NCBI GenBank assembly: GCA_012523385.1
Contig: JAAYIO010000142.1
Span: forward strand, 1 to 8,806
From: Methanomicrobiales archaeon
GTDB taxonomy: Archaea > Halobacteriota > Methanomicrobia > Methanomicrobiales > Methanomicrobiaceae
Direction of reading: 5' to 3'
Length of the DNA stretch: 8,806 nucleotides
Position 1 is the first letter of the stretch. Each line of letters begins with the position of its first letter. A model generated the notes under the pieces. That model did not search any database. It was given only the letters and a program-made list of their open reading frames with translations, and was not told where the DNA came from. Below, piece after piece: positions 1 to 5,890 of this stretch. The position numbers were made by a program, and so were the translations under genes.

Positions 1-1324
1 CCAGTGTCTGCAGATCATGGATAAGGGCAACGATGGTACTTTCTGCCCGTTCTGTTGCCGCAAGGTCGCGTGCAGCAACCTCCTGCCTGTACTGGGGGGT
101 ATCCGGGTTTTCACTTTGTTCTTTCAGACGTTCCTTTAGGTGGGCAAATCCTTCCTCCCAGCGGGCTGCACCACTTCGGATACCGGCCTGACAGGCCAAA
201 TGGTTTATTTCACTTCCAGAGACGACTCCGCCGTCTGCATCGCTGAACCGGAAGAATGGCTGCGAGAAGAGCTGCACAATCGCCTGACGTTCAAAACCGT
301 CTGCAACAATACGAAGTGGCAACAGGAGAGCCTGCACAAGGGGTTCCTGCGCGAGTGGCAGGGTGGCAGAAGAAGCCGCATGAATTCCAAAATCGGCAAA
401 TATCGCTGAAAGGCGTGCCTCTTCTGCCCGGATGTCCGGCAGGGCAACCGCGATATTTCCCGGAGGGGTGCCGGCATGGATGAGCTCGGTGATCTGCTGG
501 GCCACTGCACGGAATTCACTTCTACGGTCAGGGAATGTGCCGCAGGAGAGTGGCACCGGAGGGGTGAGCACAGAGGTGTCAGAGAAGAGCCATTCCGGTC
601 CGTCTCCCTTGTCTGTCGATGGGGTCTCATCCGGCCCGAATATCGCTTGGTTTGCACCGGCCGGAGTGAAGACTGCCCACTTCCCACCGGCACCGGTGAG
701 TGTTTTAAGGAAGCGTTCTGTCTCCGGCAGGGGCGCGTGGATACCATAGATACACCCGGAGAACCGGAGTGAAGAGCGGGCAAGGGCATCGGCAGCAGCA
801 CCGCAGACTGAGTGTGCGTCTACTGCCCCTTCGGCCTCAAGGCGTGCCCGGTAGTCGGCAAATATATCGCCGATGACCCGGCTCTTCTCTCCTGCGCCGG
901 CACCGAGGCAGGCAGGATAATCAATATCTCGTTCGGTTAACACTCCAAATAGGCGAAAGAGGTCCTGAACAAGGCGTTGTCCTCCTTCCTTTCCTCCCGG
1001 GGTAAGGATACCCCGGTTCGGATGGGCCCGGATTGCCTGATGCAGAATAACCCGTGCCTCTTCTGCGGGAATGATGCGGAGATCGGGAGACGTCCGAAAG
1101 AGAATGGCTTTAGCCACGTCAGAGGGTGTTCCTGCAAGAGCAGGGATATGGGGGATACCCGCTTTAATCATCCGTCCCCGGAGGGTGGAGGCAAGGCGTA
1201 TTGTCGGCATACACAAAATTGCAGAGAATGGGTCTTCTGCTGTACGTGCGGCAAAGAACCGGAGGCATTCATCCTGTCTTTCGCCCGGCAGAATAGGTAT
1301 TTCAGTCAGTCTTTCTGTGGTCAT
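1..1324 (-). CDS. AddB-like ATP-dependent nuclease subunit / PD-(D/E)XK nuclease family protein, N-terminal part (partial)
   Basis: One uninterrupted minus-strand frame runs from an ATG at 1324 to the window edge, giving 441 codons with no stop, so the C-terminus is missing. A GGAGG lies 8 nt before the ATG and supports this start. The segment around residues 261-297 (SCGTFPDRRSEFRAV, then GNIAVALPD) resembles the AddB/UvrD-type stretch in which a helicase-like domain is followed by a predicted beta strand. The next 50 or so residues (LAQEPLVQALLLPL, then ERQAIVQLFSQPFFRF) match the usual AddB-like pattern of a leucine-rich helix and an LFSQPFF turn. I see no Walker A motif in this part, so the helicase-like half is probably inactive. 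The catalytic PD-(D/E)XK nuclease and any iron-sulfur cysteines would lie beyond the left edge. In this family the protein normally works with an AddA-type helicase in end resection and recombination repair; a partner gene could lie further left. The family call is from remembered sequence pattern and is moderately secure; the reading frame is very secure. Confidence 0.68.
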   Translation of the reverse strand, partial: MTTERLTEIPILPGERQDECLRFFAARTAEDPFSAILCMPTIRLASTLRGRMIKAGIPHIPALAGTPSDVAKAILFRTSPDLRIIPAEEARVILHQAIRAHPNRGILTPGGKEGGQRLVQDLFRLFGVLTERDIDYPACLGAGAGEKSRVIGDIFADYRARLEAEGAVDAHSVCGAAADALARSSLRFSGCIYGIHAPLPETERFLKTLTGAGGKWAVFTPAGANQAIFGPDETPSTDKGDGPEWLFSDTSVLTPPVPLSCGTFPDRRSEFRAVAQQITELIHAGTPPGNIAVALPDIRAEEARLSAIFADFGIHAASSATLPLAQEPLVQALLLPLRIVADGFERQAIVQLFSQPFFRFSDADGGVVSGSEINHLACQAGIRSGAARWEEGFAHLKERLKEQSENPDTPQYRQEVAARDLAATERAESTIVALIHDLQTL

Positions 1325-1332
1325 GTTCAGGG

Positions 1333-1337
1333 CCTCC
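1333..1337 (-). promoter_or_regulatory. Ribosome binding site of the AddB-like gene
   Basis: GGAGG on the minus strand, 8 nt before the ATG at 1324. It fixes the start of the left-edge gene. A weak TATA-like ATGTAAAA (minus strand, 1378 to 1371) would place transcription start near 1346, giving a leader of about 20 nt that contains this site; that promoter is only a guess. Confidence 0.6.
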
Positions 1338-1380
1338 GGTAACACATAACAGTATCTGGGTGCTCTGTAGTTTTACATCT

Positions 1381-1391
1381 CGCGATACGCG
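1381..1391. repeat. Short inverted repeat CGCG-ATA-CGCG in the intergenic region
   Basis: Perfect 4-bp arms around a 3-bp spacer. It lies between the presumed promoter of the AddB-like gene and the oligo-T terminator of the flavoprotein gene. It could be a small operator or a chance palindrome; the arms are too short to decide. Confidence 0.25.
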
Positions 1392-1394
1392 TTG

Positions 1395-1401
1395 AAAAAA
1401 A
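1395..1401 (-). terminator. Oligo-T terminator after the flavoprotein gene
   Basis: Seven consecutive T on the minus strand, with more pyrimidine just before them, begin 26 nt after the stop of the flavoprotein gene. Archaeal RNA polymerase commonly terminates at such runs without a stable hairpin. No strong stem precedes it; AAGG-CT-CCTT has too small a loop to count. Confidence 0.5.
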
Positions 1402-1427
1402 GAAGGAGCCTTTGTCAATCTACTATT

Positions 1428-1973
1428 TTATCCGAGGGCGGCAATCTTCTTGCCGACTTTGACAGCGTCCTCACATGCCGCCTTGTCATTGGCTATTTCC
1501 CCCGGCAGAAACGCTTTGCCGGTAACAGACCCCGCATACACGAACTCGTGAGCATTCGCAAATCCTTCGAGGGTTTCAAGAGCACGGTCGGCCCCGGTGT
1601 CACCCATCACAGCTACGGTGACCACATATTTTCCCGAGAGTCTGCGATCATGCCAGAGAGAGTATGTGCGGTCAATAAAGTTCTTCATCTGTCCGCAGAC
1701 ATCGTAGTAGTAGACCGGGGTGCCAATGACCAGCACATCGCAGTCCATCATTCTCTCTGCGACATCTGCCCAGTCGTCACTCGTGATAGCACACTCCTTC
1801 TTCTCTCTGCACTGGAGGCACCCGGTGCAGGGGGTGATGTGGTGACCCCCAAGTGAAACAAACTCACAGGTAGCCTCTGCGTTTGCTTGAGTAACTGCTT
1901 CAAGGATCTTCCTGACAAGATATGCAGTATTTCCGTTTGGCAGCATGCTCCCTGAAATTCCCAGAACTTTCAT
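1428..1973 (-). CDS. Iron-sulfur flavoprotein (Isf family, NADPH-dependent FMN reductase-like fold)
   Basis: The protein has 181 residues. Residues 5-16 (GISGSMLPNGNT) form the FMN-phosphate loop of the flavodoxin/FMN-reductase fold, and residues 84-102 (GTPVYYYDVCGQMKNFIDR) form the second flavin-contacting segment. Between them lies a compact cysteine motif, C49-x2-C52-x2-C55-x5-C61, the pattern that binds a [4Fe-4S] cluster in methanogen iron-sulfur flavoproteins such as that of Methanosarcina thermophila. The family transfers electrons, from ferredoxin in the studied case, and is linked to reduction of O2 or H2O2 in anaerobes. The substrate here is unknown. The frame is open as far as 2282, but the MKVLGISGS start at 1973 is the family N-terminus, and an extension would run into the preceding gene. 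There is no Shine-Dalgarno; a TATA-like box about 24 nt upstream suggests a leaderless mRNA. It is the last gene of a three-gene minus-strand run, 53 bp after the DUF123 gene. Confidence 0.9.
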   Translation of the reverse strand: MKVLGISGSMLPNGNTAYLVRKILEAVTQANAEATCEFVSLGGHHITPCTGCLQCREKKECAITSDDWADVAERMMDCDVLVIGTPVYYYDVCGQMKNFIDRTYSLWHDRRLSGKYVVTVAVMGDTGADRALETLEGFANAHEFVYAGSVTGKAFLPGEIANDKAACEDAVKVGKKIAALG

Positions 1974-1992
1974 ACAGGTAGGTTGAATCCAA

Positions 1993-2000
1993 ATTATATG
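1993..2000 (-). promoter_or_regulatory. Probable TATA box of the flavoprotein gene (leaderless start)
   Basis: CATATAAT on the minus strand is centred about 24 nt before the ATG at 1973, close to the usual archaeal TATA-to-start distance of about 26. The gene has no Shine-Dalgarno, so transcription probably begins at or near the start codon. The flavoprotein may therefore be transcribed separately from the gene before it. Confidence 0.5.
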
Positions 2001-2026
2001 AGCGTTATGTCTGAATTTTATATCCC

Positions 2027-2473
2027 TTATTTGCAGAAAGAGACGGGTATCGTCACTGGTCTGCACCCGCAGGCGCTGAGAGCTTGGCAGCATTCTGCCT
2101 GTGGTTCCTCGTTTCGGAACAACAGATGTGAGGTGCACCGGCAGTCGCTGCACCCGAATCTCCGGACATTCTGTCCTCCAAGGGACTGGGCAAGGGTGCA
2201 TTCCAGCCGGTCGGTGGTCTCGCCGCAGACTGCTGTCGTGAGCATGAACCGTTTGTCGGTAAGCAGGCGGTCGATGTGCCACCGCGGCCGGTGATCATTT
2301 TCTCCCTGATACACCCGAATATGACGGTGCACCCGTGCCAGTCCTCCCGGACCGAGTGCCGAACCCACGTAGATGTACCATCCGACCGGAAACGTCATCT
2401 CACCCAATGCACCCACCGCAAGTGTTGCCCCGCTCGTATTCAGGATGAGGCAGTAAATGCCTTTTTCTGCCAT
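2027..2473 (-). CDS. DUF123 GIY-YIG-like domain protein
   Basis: The protein has 148 residues. G5-I6-Y7 and Y35-V36-G37 correspond to the GIY and YIG elements. They are followed by GLARVHRHIR (44-53) with the conserved arginine region, RWHIDRLL (64-71), E91 in ECTLAQSLGG, and FGCSDCRCTSHLLF (106-119). This order is typical of the archaeal DUF123 family (Pfam PF01986), a divergent branch of GIY-YIG nucleases. The protein is mostly this single domain, so it could be a small nuclease, but DUF123 activity is poorly defined and I do not assign one. It contains eleven cysteines, including a CSDCRC cluster that may bind metal. The start is well fixed by GGAGGT four nt before the ATG. It lies 53 bp after the metallo-hydrolase gene and 53 bp before the flavoprotein gene, all on the same strand. 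Confidence 0.88.
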   Translation of the reverse strand: MAEKGIYCLILNTSGATLAVGALGEMTFPVGWYIYVGSALGPGGLARVHRHIRVYQGENDHRPRWHIDRLLTDKRFMLTTAVCGETTDRLECTLAQSLGGQNVRRFGCSDCRCTSHLLFRNEEPQAECCQALSACGCRPVTIPVSFCK

Positions 2474-2477
2474 TGCT

Positions 2478-2483
2478 ACCTCC
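2478..2483 (-). promoter_or_regulatory. Strong ribosome binding site of the DUF123 gene
   Basis: GGAGGT on the minus strand ends 4 nt before the ATG at 2473. It is the strongest Shine-Dalgarno in the window and contrasts with neighbours that appear leaderless. This fits internal translation from a transcript started at the metallo-hydrolase gene. Confidence 0.75.
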
Positions 2484-2526
2484 TATATTTTCTTGTCCAG
2501 CCTTTTGATTATGAGTTCAAATAGGG

Positions 2527-3129
2527 TTAGTAATAGCCGGCCATCCGTCTCGACGCTTCGATATGCCGAAATCCGTTCTCAGGTACTGGCATCCCGTGGC
2601 CCGGCCAGATCTTCTGCACATCATATGTCGCCAATCGGTCAAGGGAATGGATGAGATCTTCCTGCGAACCTCCGGGAAAGTCGGTGCGCCCCACACCGCC
2701 ATCGGCAAAGACCGTGTCACCGGAGATGAGGTTCTTACCCTCAGCGTCCCAGAGGCAGATGCACCCCGGCGTGTGGCCGGGTGTGTGAATCACTTTTAGG
2801 CCACCGATGATATCGCCGTCCTTAAGAGTGCCTGTTAGGGGGACAACAGGAGAACGTTCTCCGAACAATGCTGAGCACGTTGTCTCTGCACGTTTATTGG
2901 TCAGGGGAGGTTCGGCTGCCTCATGGATGAACACATCTGCATCACACATAGTAGCGATATGGTGGGCGTGTGCGATGTGGTCATAATGGCAGTGTGTCAG
3001 CACAATCGTTGTAATCTCTGAGGCATAGGCCTCTACCTGCATCGGGGTTACGCCCGCGTCTATCAGCACTTCTCCGCAGATATAGGCGTTTGCCCAGTAG
3101 CCTTGTCCCGGAATCCATCTCACCTGCAT
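2527..3129 (-). CDS. MBL-fold metallo-hydrolase, glyoxalase II-like
   Basis: The protein has 200 residues and the complete metal-binding set of the metallo-beta-lactamase fold. These are H46-C-H48-Y-D50-H51 (HxHxDH), H119 in PGHTPG, D138 in SGDTVF, and H178 in WPGHG. The GRTDFPGGS segment (147-155) is typical of the glyoxalase II/hydroxyacylglutathione hydrolase-like group, which holds two metal ions and usually cleaves thioesters. At about 200 residues it is the short form without the glutathione-binding C-terminal domain, so the substrate cannot be named; methanogens do not normally make glutathione. The start at 3129 has no clear Shine-Dalgarno. A GTG at 3123 is an alternative, since the family-like sequence begins around residue 4. 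It is divergent from thiC, with the two starts 35 bp apart, and heads the minus-strand run with the DUF123 and flavoprotein genes. Confidence 0.88.
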   Translation of the reverse strand: MQVRWIPGQGYWANAYICGEVLIDAGVTPMQVEAYASEITTIVLTHCHYDHIAHAHHIATMCDADVFIHEAAEPPLTNKRAETTCSALFGERSPVVPLTGTLKDGDIIGGLKVIHTPGHTPGCICLWDAEGKNLISGDTVFADGGVGRTDFPGGSQEDLIHSLDRLATYDVQKIWPGHGMPVPENGFRHIEASRRMAGYY

Positions 3130-3133
3130 GCAA

Positions 3134-3141
3134 GATAATAA
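3134..3141 (+). promoter_or_regulatory. Probable TATA box for thiC in the divergent intergenic region
   Basis: GATAATAA is centred about 27 nt before the ATG at 3165, the usual archaeal distance for a leaderless transcript. It lies within the 35 bp between the two divergent start codons, so both promoters must overlap or share control. ACCAAATGGT at 3151-3160 has 4-bp inverted arms and could be an operator, but it is weak. Confidence 0.45.
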
Positions 3142-3164
3142 GGATGCGCTACCAAATGGTTGTT

Positions 3165-4442
3165 ATGCAGACCCTTATCAGGGAGTGCCTCTCTGGGGTG
3201 CCGGATGAAATCGAGGCATTGGCCCGAAAAGAAGGGCTCGATGGCCGGAAGATGGCACGTGATGTTGTGCGGGGACGTGTCGTTGTTCCGAATAACCCGC
3301 AGCGTGAACACCGTCTCTGTGCCATTGGGTCCGGGTGTCGGGTAAAAGTCAATGTGAACATCGGGACCTCGGGTGCCCTGTGTGATCCGGCACTTGAACT
3401 GAAGAAGGGAAAGGCAGCCCTTGCAAACGGTGCGGACGCATTGATGGATCTTTCCACGGGGGGTGATCTCCGGGCAATACGCCAAAGTATCCTTGGACTG
3501 GATACCACCGTCGGTACCGTGCCTATTTACGATGCGGTGCGCCGTGCGGGGAGTGCCTCTGATATCACCGCTGATATCCTCTTCAATACCATCCGCGATC
3601 ACTGCCATGACGGGGTAGACTTTCTCACGCTCCATTGTGGGGTCAATCGTGAGGCATTTGCCTCTCTGCGGCGTGACCCGCGGGTGATGGGTGTTGTCTC
3701 ACGGGGCGGTTCCTTTCATCTGGCGATGATGGATGCAACTGGTGAGGAGAACCCTCTTTATGCAGAGTATGACTACCTGCTGGAGATCCTCAAAGAGGAA
3801 GATGTCTGTATCTCCCTCGGAGACGGGATGCGTCCCGGTGCGGTGGTCGATGCCGTACGGCAGGCAAAGACGGTGGAGTATCTCACCCTTGGAACCCTTG
3901 CCGCACAGGCACAGGAACAGGGCGTCCAGCGCATGATCGAGGGGCCGGGTCACATGCCGGTAGACCAGATTACCTACAATGTCAAGATGATAAAAGAACT
4001 GACGGAACAAGCTCCGTTATATCTTTTGGGGCCGCTTGTCACCGACATTGCTCCCGGATATGATCATGTCTCAGCCGCCATTGGGGGAACAATTGCTGCA
4101 ATGGCCGGTGCAGACTTCCTTTGCATGGTGTCTCCTGCAGAACATCTTGCCCTGCCGAATCTATCAGATATTGAGGAAGGGACACGGGTGGCAAAACTTG
4201 CCGCACATATCGGTGACACCACCCGCCGCCCGGAAAAATGGTTCACTGAAGGGGAACGGCAGATGGCAGATGCCCGCCGTGCTCTTGACTGGGAACGCCA
4301 GTTCTCTATTGCACTGTTTCCGGAGTATGCAAGGCGTATTCATGAACGGGATGGAGAGATTGATACCTGTTCGATGTGCGGGGACCTCTGCGCCGTAAAG
4401 CTGGTCAATGGTATCCTGAGTGATAAAAAGACCACCAGGTGA
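3165..4442 (+). CDS. thiC: Phosphomethylpyrimidine synthase ThiC
   Basis: ThiC is a radical SAM enzyme that converts aminoimidazole ribotide to hydroxymethylpyrimidine phosphate, the pyrimidine half of thiamine. From the chosen start the protein has 425 residues, the usual length of short archaeal ThiC. Hallmarks are VNVNIGTS (62-69), MDLSTGGD (94-101), SRGGS (179-183), SLGDGMRPG (217-225), EGPGHMP (259-265) and GYDHVSAAIGG, whose histidine (about 301) with that of GPGH forms the metal site. The C-terminal cluster is C402-S-M-C405-G-D-L-C409, a C-x2-C-x3-C spacing, one residue shorter than the C-x2-C-x4-C of E. coli. The frame is open back to 3090, but that would overlap the divergent gene. 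MQTLI at 3165 matches the usual N-terminus and lies about 27 nt after a TATA-like box; ATGs at 3144 and 3156 are alternatives. A short or absent leader leaves no room for a TPP riboswitch. Confidence 0.95.
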   Translation: MQTLIRECLSGVPDEIEALARKEGLDGRKMARDVVRGRVVVPNNPQREHRLCAIGSGCRVKVNVNIGTSGALCDPALELKKGKAALANGADALMDLSTGGDLRAIRQSILGLDTTVGTVPIYDAVRRAGSASDITADILFNTIRDHCHDGVDFLTLHCGVNREAFASLRRDPRVMGVVSRGGSFHLAMMDATGEENPLYAEYDYLLEILKEEDVCISLGDGMRPGAVVDAVRQAKTVEYLTLGTLAAQAQEQGVQRMIEGPGHMPVDQITYNVKMIKELTEQAPLYLLGPLVTDIAPGYDHVSAAIGGTIAAMAGADFLCMVSPAEHLALPNLSDIEEGTRVAKLAAHIGDTTRRPEKWFTEGERQMADARRALDWERQFSIALFPEYARRIHERDGEIDTCSMCGDLCAVKLVNGILSDKKTTR

Positions 4443-4473
4443 TTGGCACGCTAATGATTGACCCGAACCCTTC

Positions 4474-4480
4474 TTTTAAG
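4474..4480 (+). promoter_or_regulatory. Possible TATA box before the COG1237-type gene
   Basis: TTTTAAG is centred about 20 nt before the ATG at 4497 and about 29 nt before the in-frame ATG at 4506. It is the only AT-rich block in the 54-nt spacer after thiC. It may allow separate transcription, but read-through from thiC is equally possible. Confidence 0.25.
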
Positions 4481-4496
4481 ATGCTTACCCGCCAAT

Positions 4497-5351
4497 ATGA
4501 GCACAATGGCGATGGAATGCACACTGCTGGTCGACAACACGGCCATCACCGACCGGTATCTTTTATCGGAATCCGGGTTTTCGGCATATATCCATGACAG
4601 GGATGCACGGGTGCTCTTTGATACCGGTTTTTCCGGAGTATTTCTGAATAATGCCCGCCGGATGGGCATCGAACCTGCGGATGCAACGCATGTGGTCTTT
4701 TCTCATGGGCATCTGGACCACACCTGGGGTCTGCAGGCATTGTTGCCTGAACTCGGGAACGAGACGACCGAAGGGGGGGGTCACCGCCCGCCATTTTTTA
4801 TCTCCCACCCCGGGGCTTATCTGCCGCGGAGACGTCCCGGTAGTTCAGAGATAGGCACGCTCTTTAGCTCTGATATTCTGGCCCGCTTTGGCACGATGCG
4901 ACTCACAAAAGAACCGTTCTGGATCACCGACCGCTTGGTCTTTCTGGGGGAGATACCCCGCGTGCATGCATGGGAGTCTTTTACTCCGAATGCAGAGGTG
5001 ACACTCCCGGATGGCACCACGTCACCGGATCATCTGACTGATGACTCTGCGCTTGCCTACAAAAGTGACACCGGCCTCGTGATCATCAGCGGCTGTTCAC
5101 ACTCAGGTATTGCAAATATCATCACCTATGCCCGGACAGTCTGTGGCGATGACCGTGTCCGCTCTGTCATCGGCGGTCTGCATCTGATGCATGCCGATCA
5201 GGAACGGATTGACCTGACAGCTCGCTTCCTTAAGGAGTTGAATCTCGAATCTCTGCATGCCTGCCACTGCACCGGGTTTAAAGCCCTGCACACCTTTTCC
5301 CGGACATTGCCTCTGAAGGAGACCGGTACCGGGCTCAAGACGGTCTGGTAA
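4497..5351 (+). CDS. MBL-fold metallo-hydrolase of COG1237 type (dihydropteroate synthase-like annotation)
   Basis: The protein has 284 residues. It opens with ECTLLVDNTA (from about residue 7), characteristic of COG1237, and carries S-H70-G-H72-L-D74-H75 (HxHxDH) followed by an HP (H104). Further elements are TDDSALAY (181-188), GCSHSG with H202, a second histidine in IGGLHLMH (H229), and HACHCTG (H254, H257). Together these make the full metal site plus the family's CTG tail. One member in Methanocaldococcus jannaschii (MJ0301) is reported to make the methanopterin precursor 7,8-dihydropterin-6-methyl-4-(ribofuranosyl)aminobenzene 5'-phosphate. Databases often copy that name onto the whole family, and I cannot say whether this copy has that role. 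Start choice: ATG 4497, with in-frame ATGs at 4506 and 4512 and a TTG at 4458; none has a Shine-Dalgarno. The gene begins 54 bp after thiC on the same strand and may be co-transcribed. A G8 run at 4773-4780 lies inside the reading frame. Confidence 0.88.
   Translation: MSTMAMECTLLVDNTAITDRYLLSESGFSAYIHDRDARVLFDTGFSGVFLNNARRMGIEPADATHVVFSHGHLDHTWGLQALLPELGNETTEGGGHRPPFFISHPGAYLPRRRPGSSEIGTLFSSDILARFGTMRLTKEPFWITDRLVFLGEIPRVHAWESFTPNAEVTLPDGTTSPDHLTDDSALAYKSDTGLVIISGCSHSGIANIITYARTVCGDDRVRSVIGGLHLMHADQERIDLTARFLKELNLESLHACHCTGFKALHTFSRTLPLKETGTGLKTVW
4773..4780. repeat. G8 homopolymer inside the COG1237-type gene
   Basis: Eight consecutive G encode part of EGGGHRPP, followed 13 nt later by six T. 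The frame is intact across both. Such runs are prone to slippage or to sequencing error. Confidence 0.9.
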
Positions 5352-5353
5352 TT

Positions 5354-5380
5354 CCCCCGCCTGATTCATTTTTCCGGGGG
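5354..5380 (+). terminator. Possible GC-rich hairpin after the COG1237-type gene
   Basis: CCCCCG (5354-5359) can pair with CGGGGG (5375-5380) around a 15-nt loop, starting 3 nt after the stop codon. There is no U-run behind it, only TTTTT within the loop side, so it may act as a 3' end stabiliser rather than a terminator. Confidence 0.35.
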
Positions 5381-5504
5381 GCTATGCAAGCCCTTCCCCT
5401 TCCCACTCTCTTCTGAATCTAAGATTTCGCTATGGCGCCACATGCTATGTAACCACTTTTTTCTCTTTAATTAGAGGAATTGGGCCTTTCCGGACTATCT
5501 TTTT

Positions 5505-5527
5505 GTTATTTAGTTCTCGCGAATAAC
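5505..5527. repeat. Inverted repeat GTTATT / AATAAC with 11-bp spacer
   Basis: Perfect 6-bp arms about 105 nt upstream of the small gene. The spacing is compatible with a regulator dyad of about two DNA turns or with an RNA hairpin. Its AT-rich left arm could also be part of a promoter. Confidence 0.4.
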
Positions 5528-5632
5528 TCTCCTGAGTATCTGCTGAATTTGTTTACCGCGTGTGGTCCTCTGCCTCACTTTCTCCCACCCCTTACAGAAA
5601 AGGTCATGTGATAGCAGATCATAAACGAGAGC

Positions 5633-5815
5633 ATGAAAAATGTTGAGATGACTCTCGAAGGTAATATTCTAACGATGAAAGTTGATATTTCAAAGGACTT
5701 TGGACCTTCAAAATCAGGTAAGTCCATCACGATTGGAACGAGTGAAGGCAACGTCTCTGTCCCCGGTGCCGAGACCGTCAAGGTTGGCCTGAATGTGTAT
5801 AAAAGTAGCAAATAA
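5633..5815 (+). CDS. Small conserved protein of unknown function (60 residues)
   Basis: The sequence has a short amphipathic beta-like start (MTLEGNILTMKVDISKD), then FGPSKSGKSITIGTSEGN, then VPGAETVKVGLNVYK. I recognise this layout from small uncharacterised proteins in both archaea and anaerobic bacteria: a leading 'EGN-L-hydrophobic' strand, a PSKSGKS-like turn, a 'TSEGN' turn and an ending 'VGLNVYK'. I cannot name a function. The alternating hydrophobic pattern suggests an all-beta soluble domain. SKSGKS is not a Walker A motif, because it lacks the leading GxxxxGK spacing. There is no signal peptide or membrane segment. The start at 5633 has only a weak GAGAG before it; an ATG at 5648 is in frame but would lose the conserved beginning. 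Codon use is less GC-rich than that of its neighbours. It stands alone and converges on the kinase/regulator operon, with a U-rich terminator after it. Confidence 0.8.
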   Translation: MKNVEMTLEGNILTMKVDISKDFGPSKSGKSITIGTSEGNVSVPGAETVKVGLNVYKSSK

Positions 5816-5832
5816 AAAGTATTTTTATTTTT
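5811..5832. terminator. AT-rich bidirectional terminator between converging genes
   Basis: AATAAAAA (5811-5818) and TTTTTATT (5822-5829) are perfect 8-bp inverted arms around GTA. The left arm overlaps the stop codon of the small gene, and T-rich sequence follows on the plus strand. On the minus strand the same element offers a TTTTT run about 75 nt after the response-regulator stop, so it can serve both transcripts. Confidence 0.65.
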
Positions 5833-5890
5833 GTTCTGCCCATTTCTCGATATGATATGAGAGCATTATTACAGAGCTTCGGCTACCTTT

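Larger units (their letters stand above)
5352..5632. other. Non-coding stretch of 281 bp with two dyads
   Basis: I see no gene of reasonable length on either strand. From left to right it holds a possible GC hairpin (5354-5380), a pyrimidine-rich stretch, an AT-rich dyad with CTCT (5463-5466) and AGAG (5473-5476) arms, and a GTTATT/AATAAC dyad (5505-5510 and 5522-5527). A further 100 bp leads to the small gene at 5633. AT-rich sequence near 5495-5512 may be the promoter of that gene, implying a leader of around 100 nt. Confidence 0.6.

Noticed and set aside
205..801. Open minus-strand frame of 198 codons
   Set aside because: It overlaps the AddB-like gene in another frame of the same strand. 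The AddB-like frame is longer, unbroken, has a good ribosome binding site and reads as a recognisable family; this one is arginine- and serine-rich shadow sequence.
1392..1856. Open plus-strand frame opposite the flavoprotein gene
   Set aside because: It is antisense to a clear iron-sulfur flavoprotein and shows no recognisable domain.
1974..2282. N-terminal extension of the flavoprotein frame to 2282
   Set aside because: It would overlap the DUF123 gene by about 250 bp. The family N-terminus MKVLGISGS begins at 1973 and a TATA-like box lies just upstream of it.
3090..3164. N-terminal extension of thiC to 3090
   Set aside because: It would overlap the divergent metallo-hydrolase and adds residues unlike ThiC. 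MQTLI at 3165 matches the usual start.
3130..3164. TPP riboswitch upstream of thiC
   Set aside because: The intergenic gap is 35 bp and the start appears leaderless, which is too short for the roughly 100-nt aptamer; no thi-box sequence is visible.
3120..3635. Open minus-strand frame inside thiC
   Set aside because: It is antisense to an unmistakable ThiC, with no family pattern.
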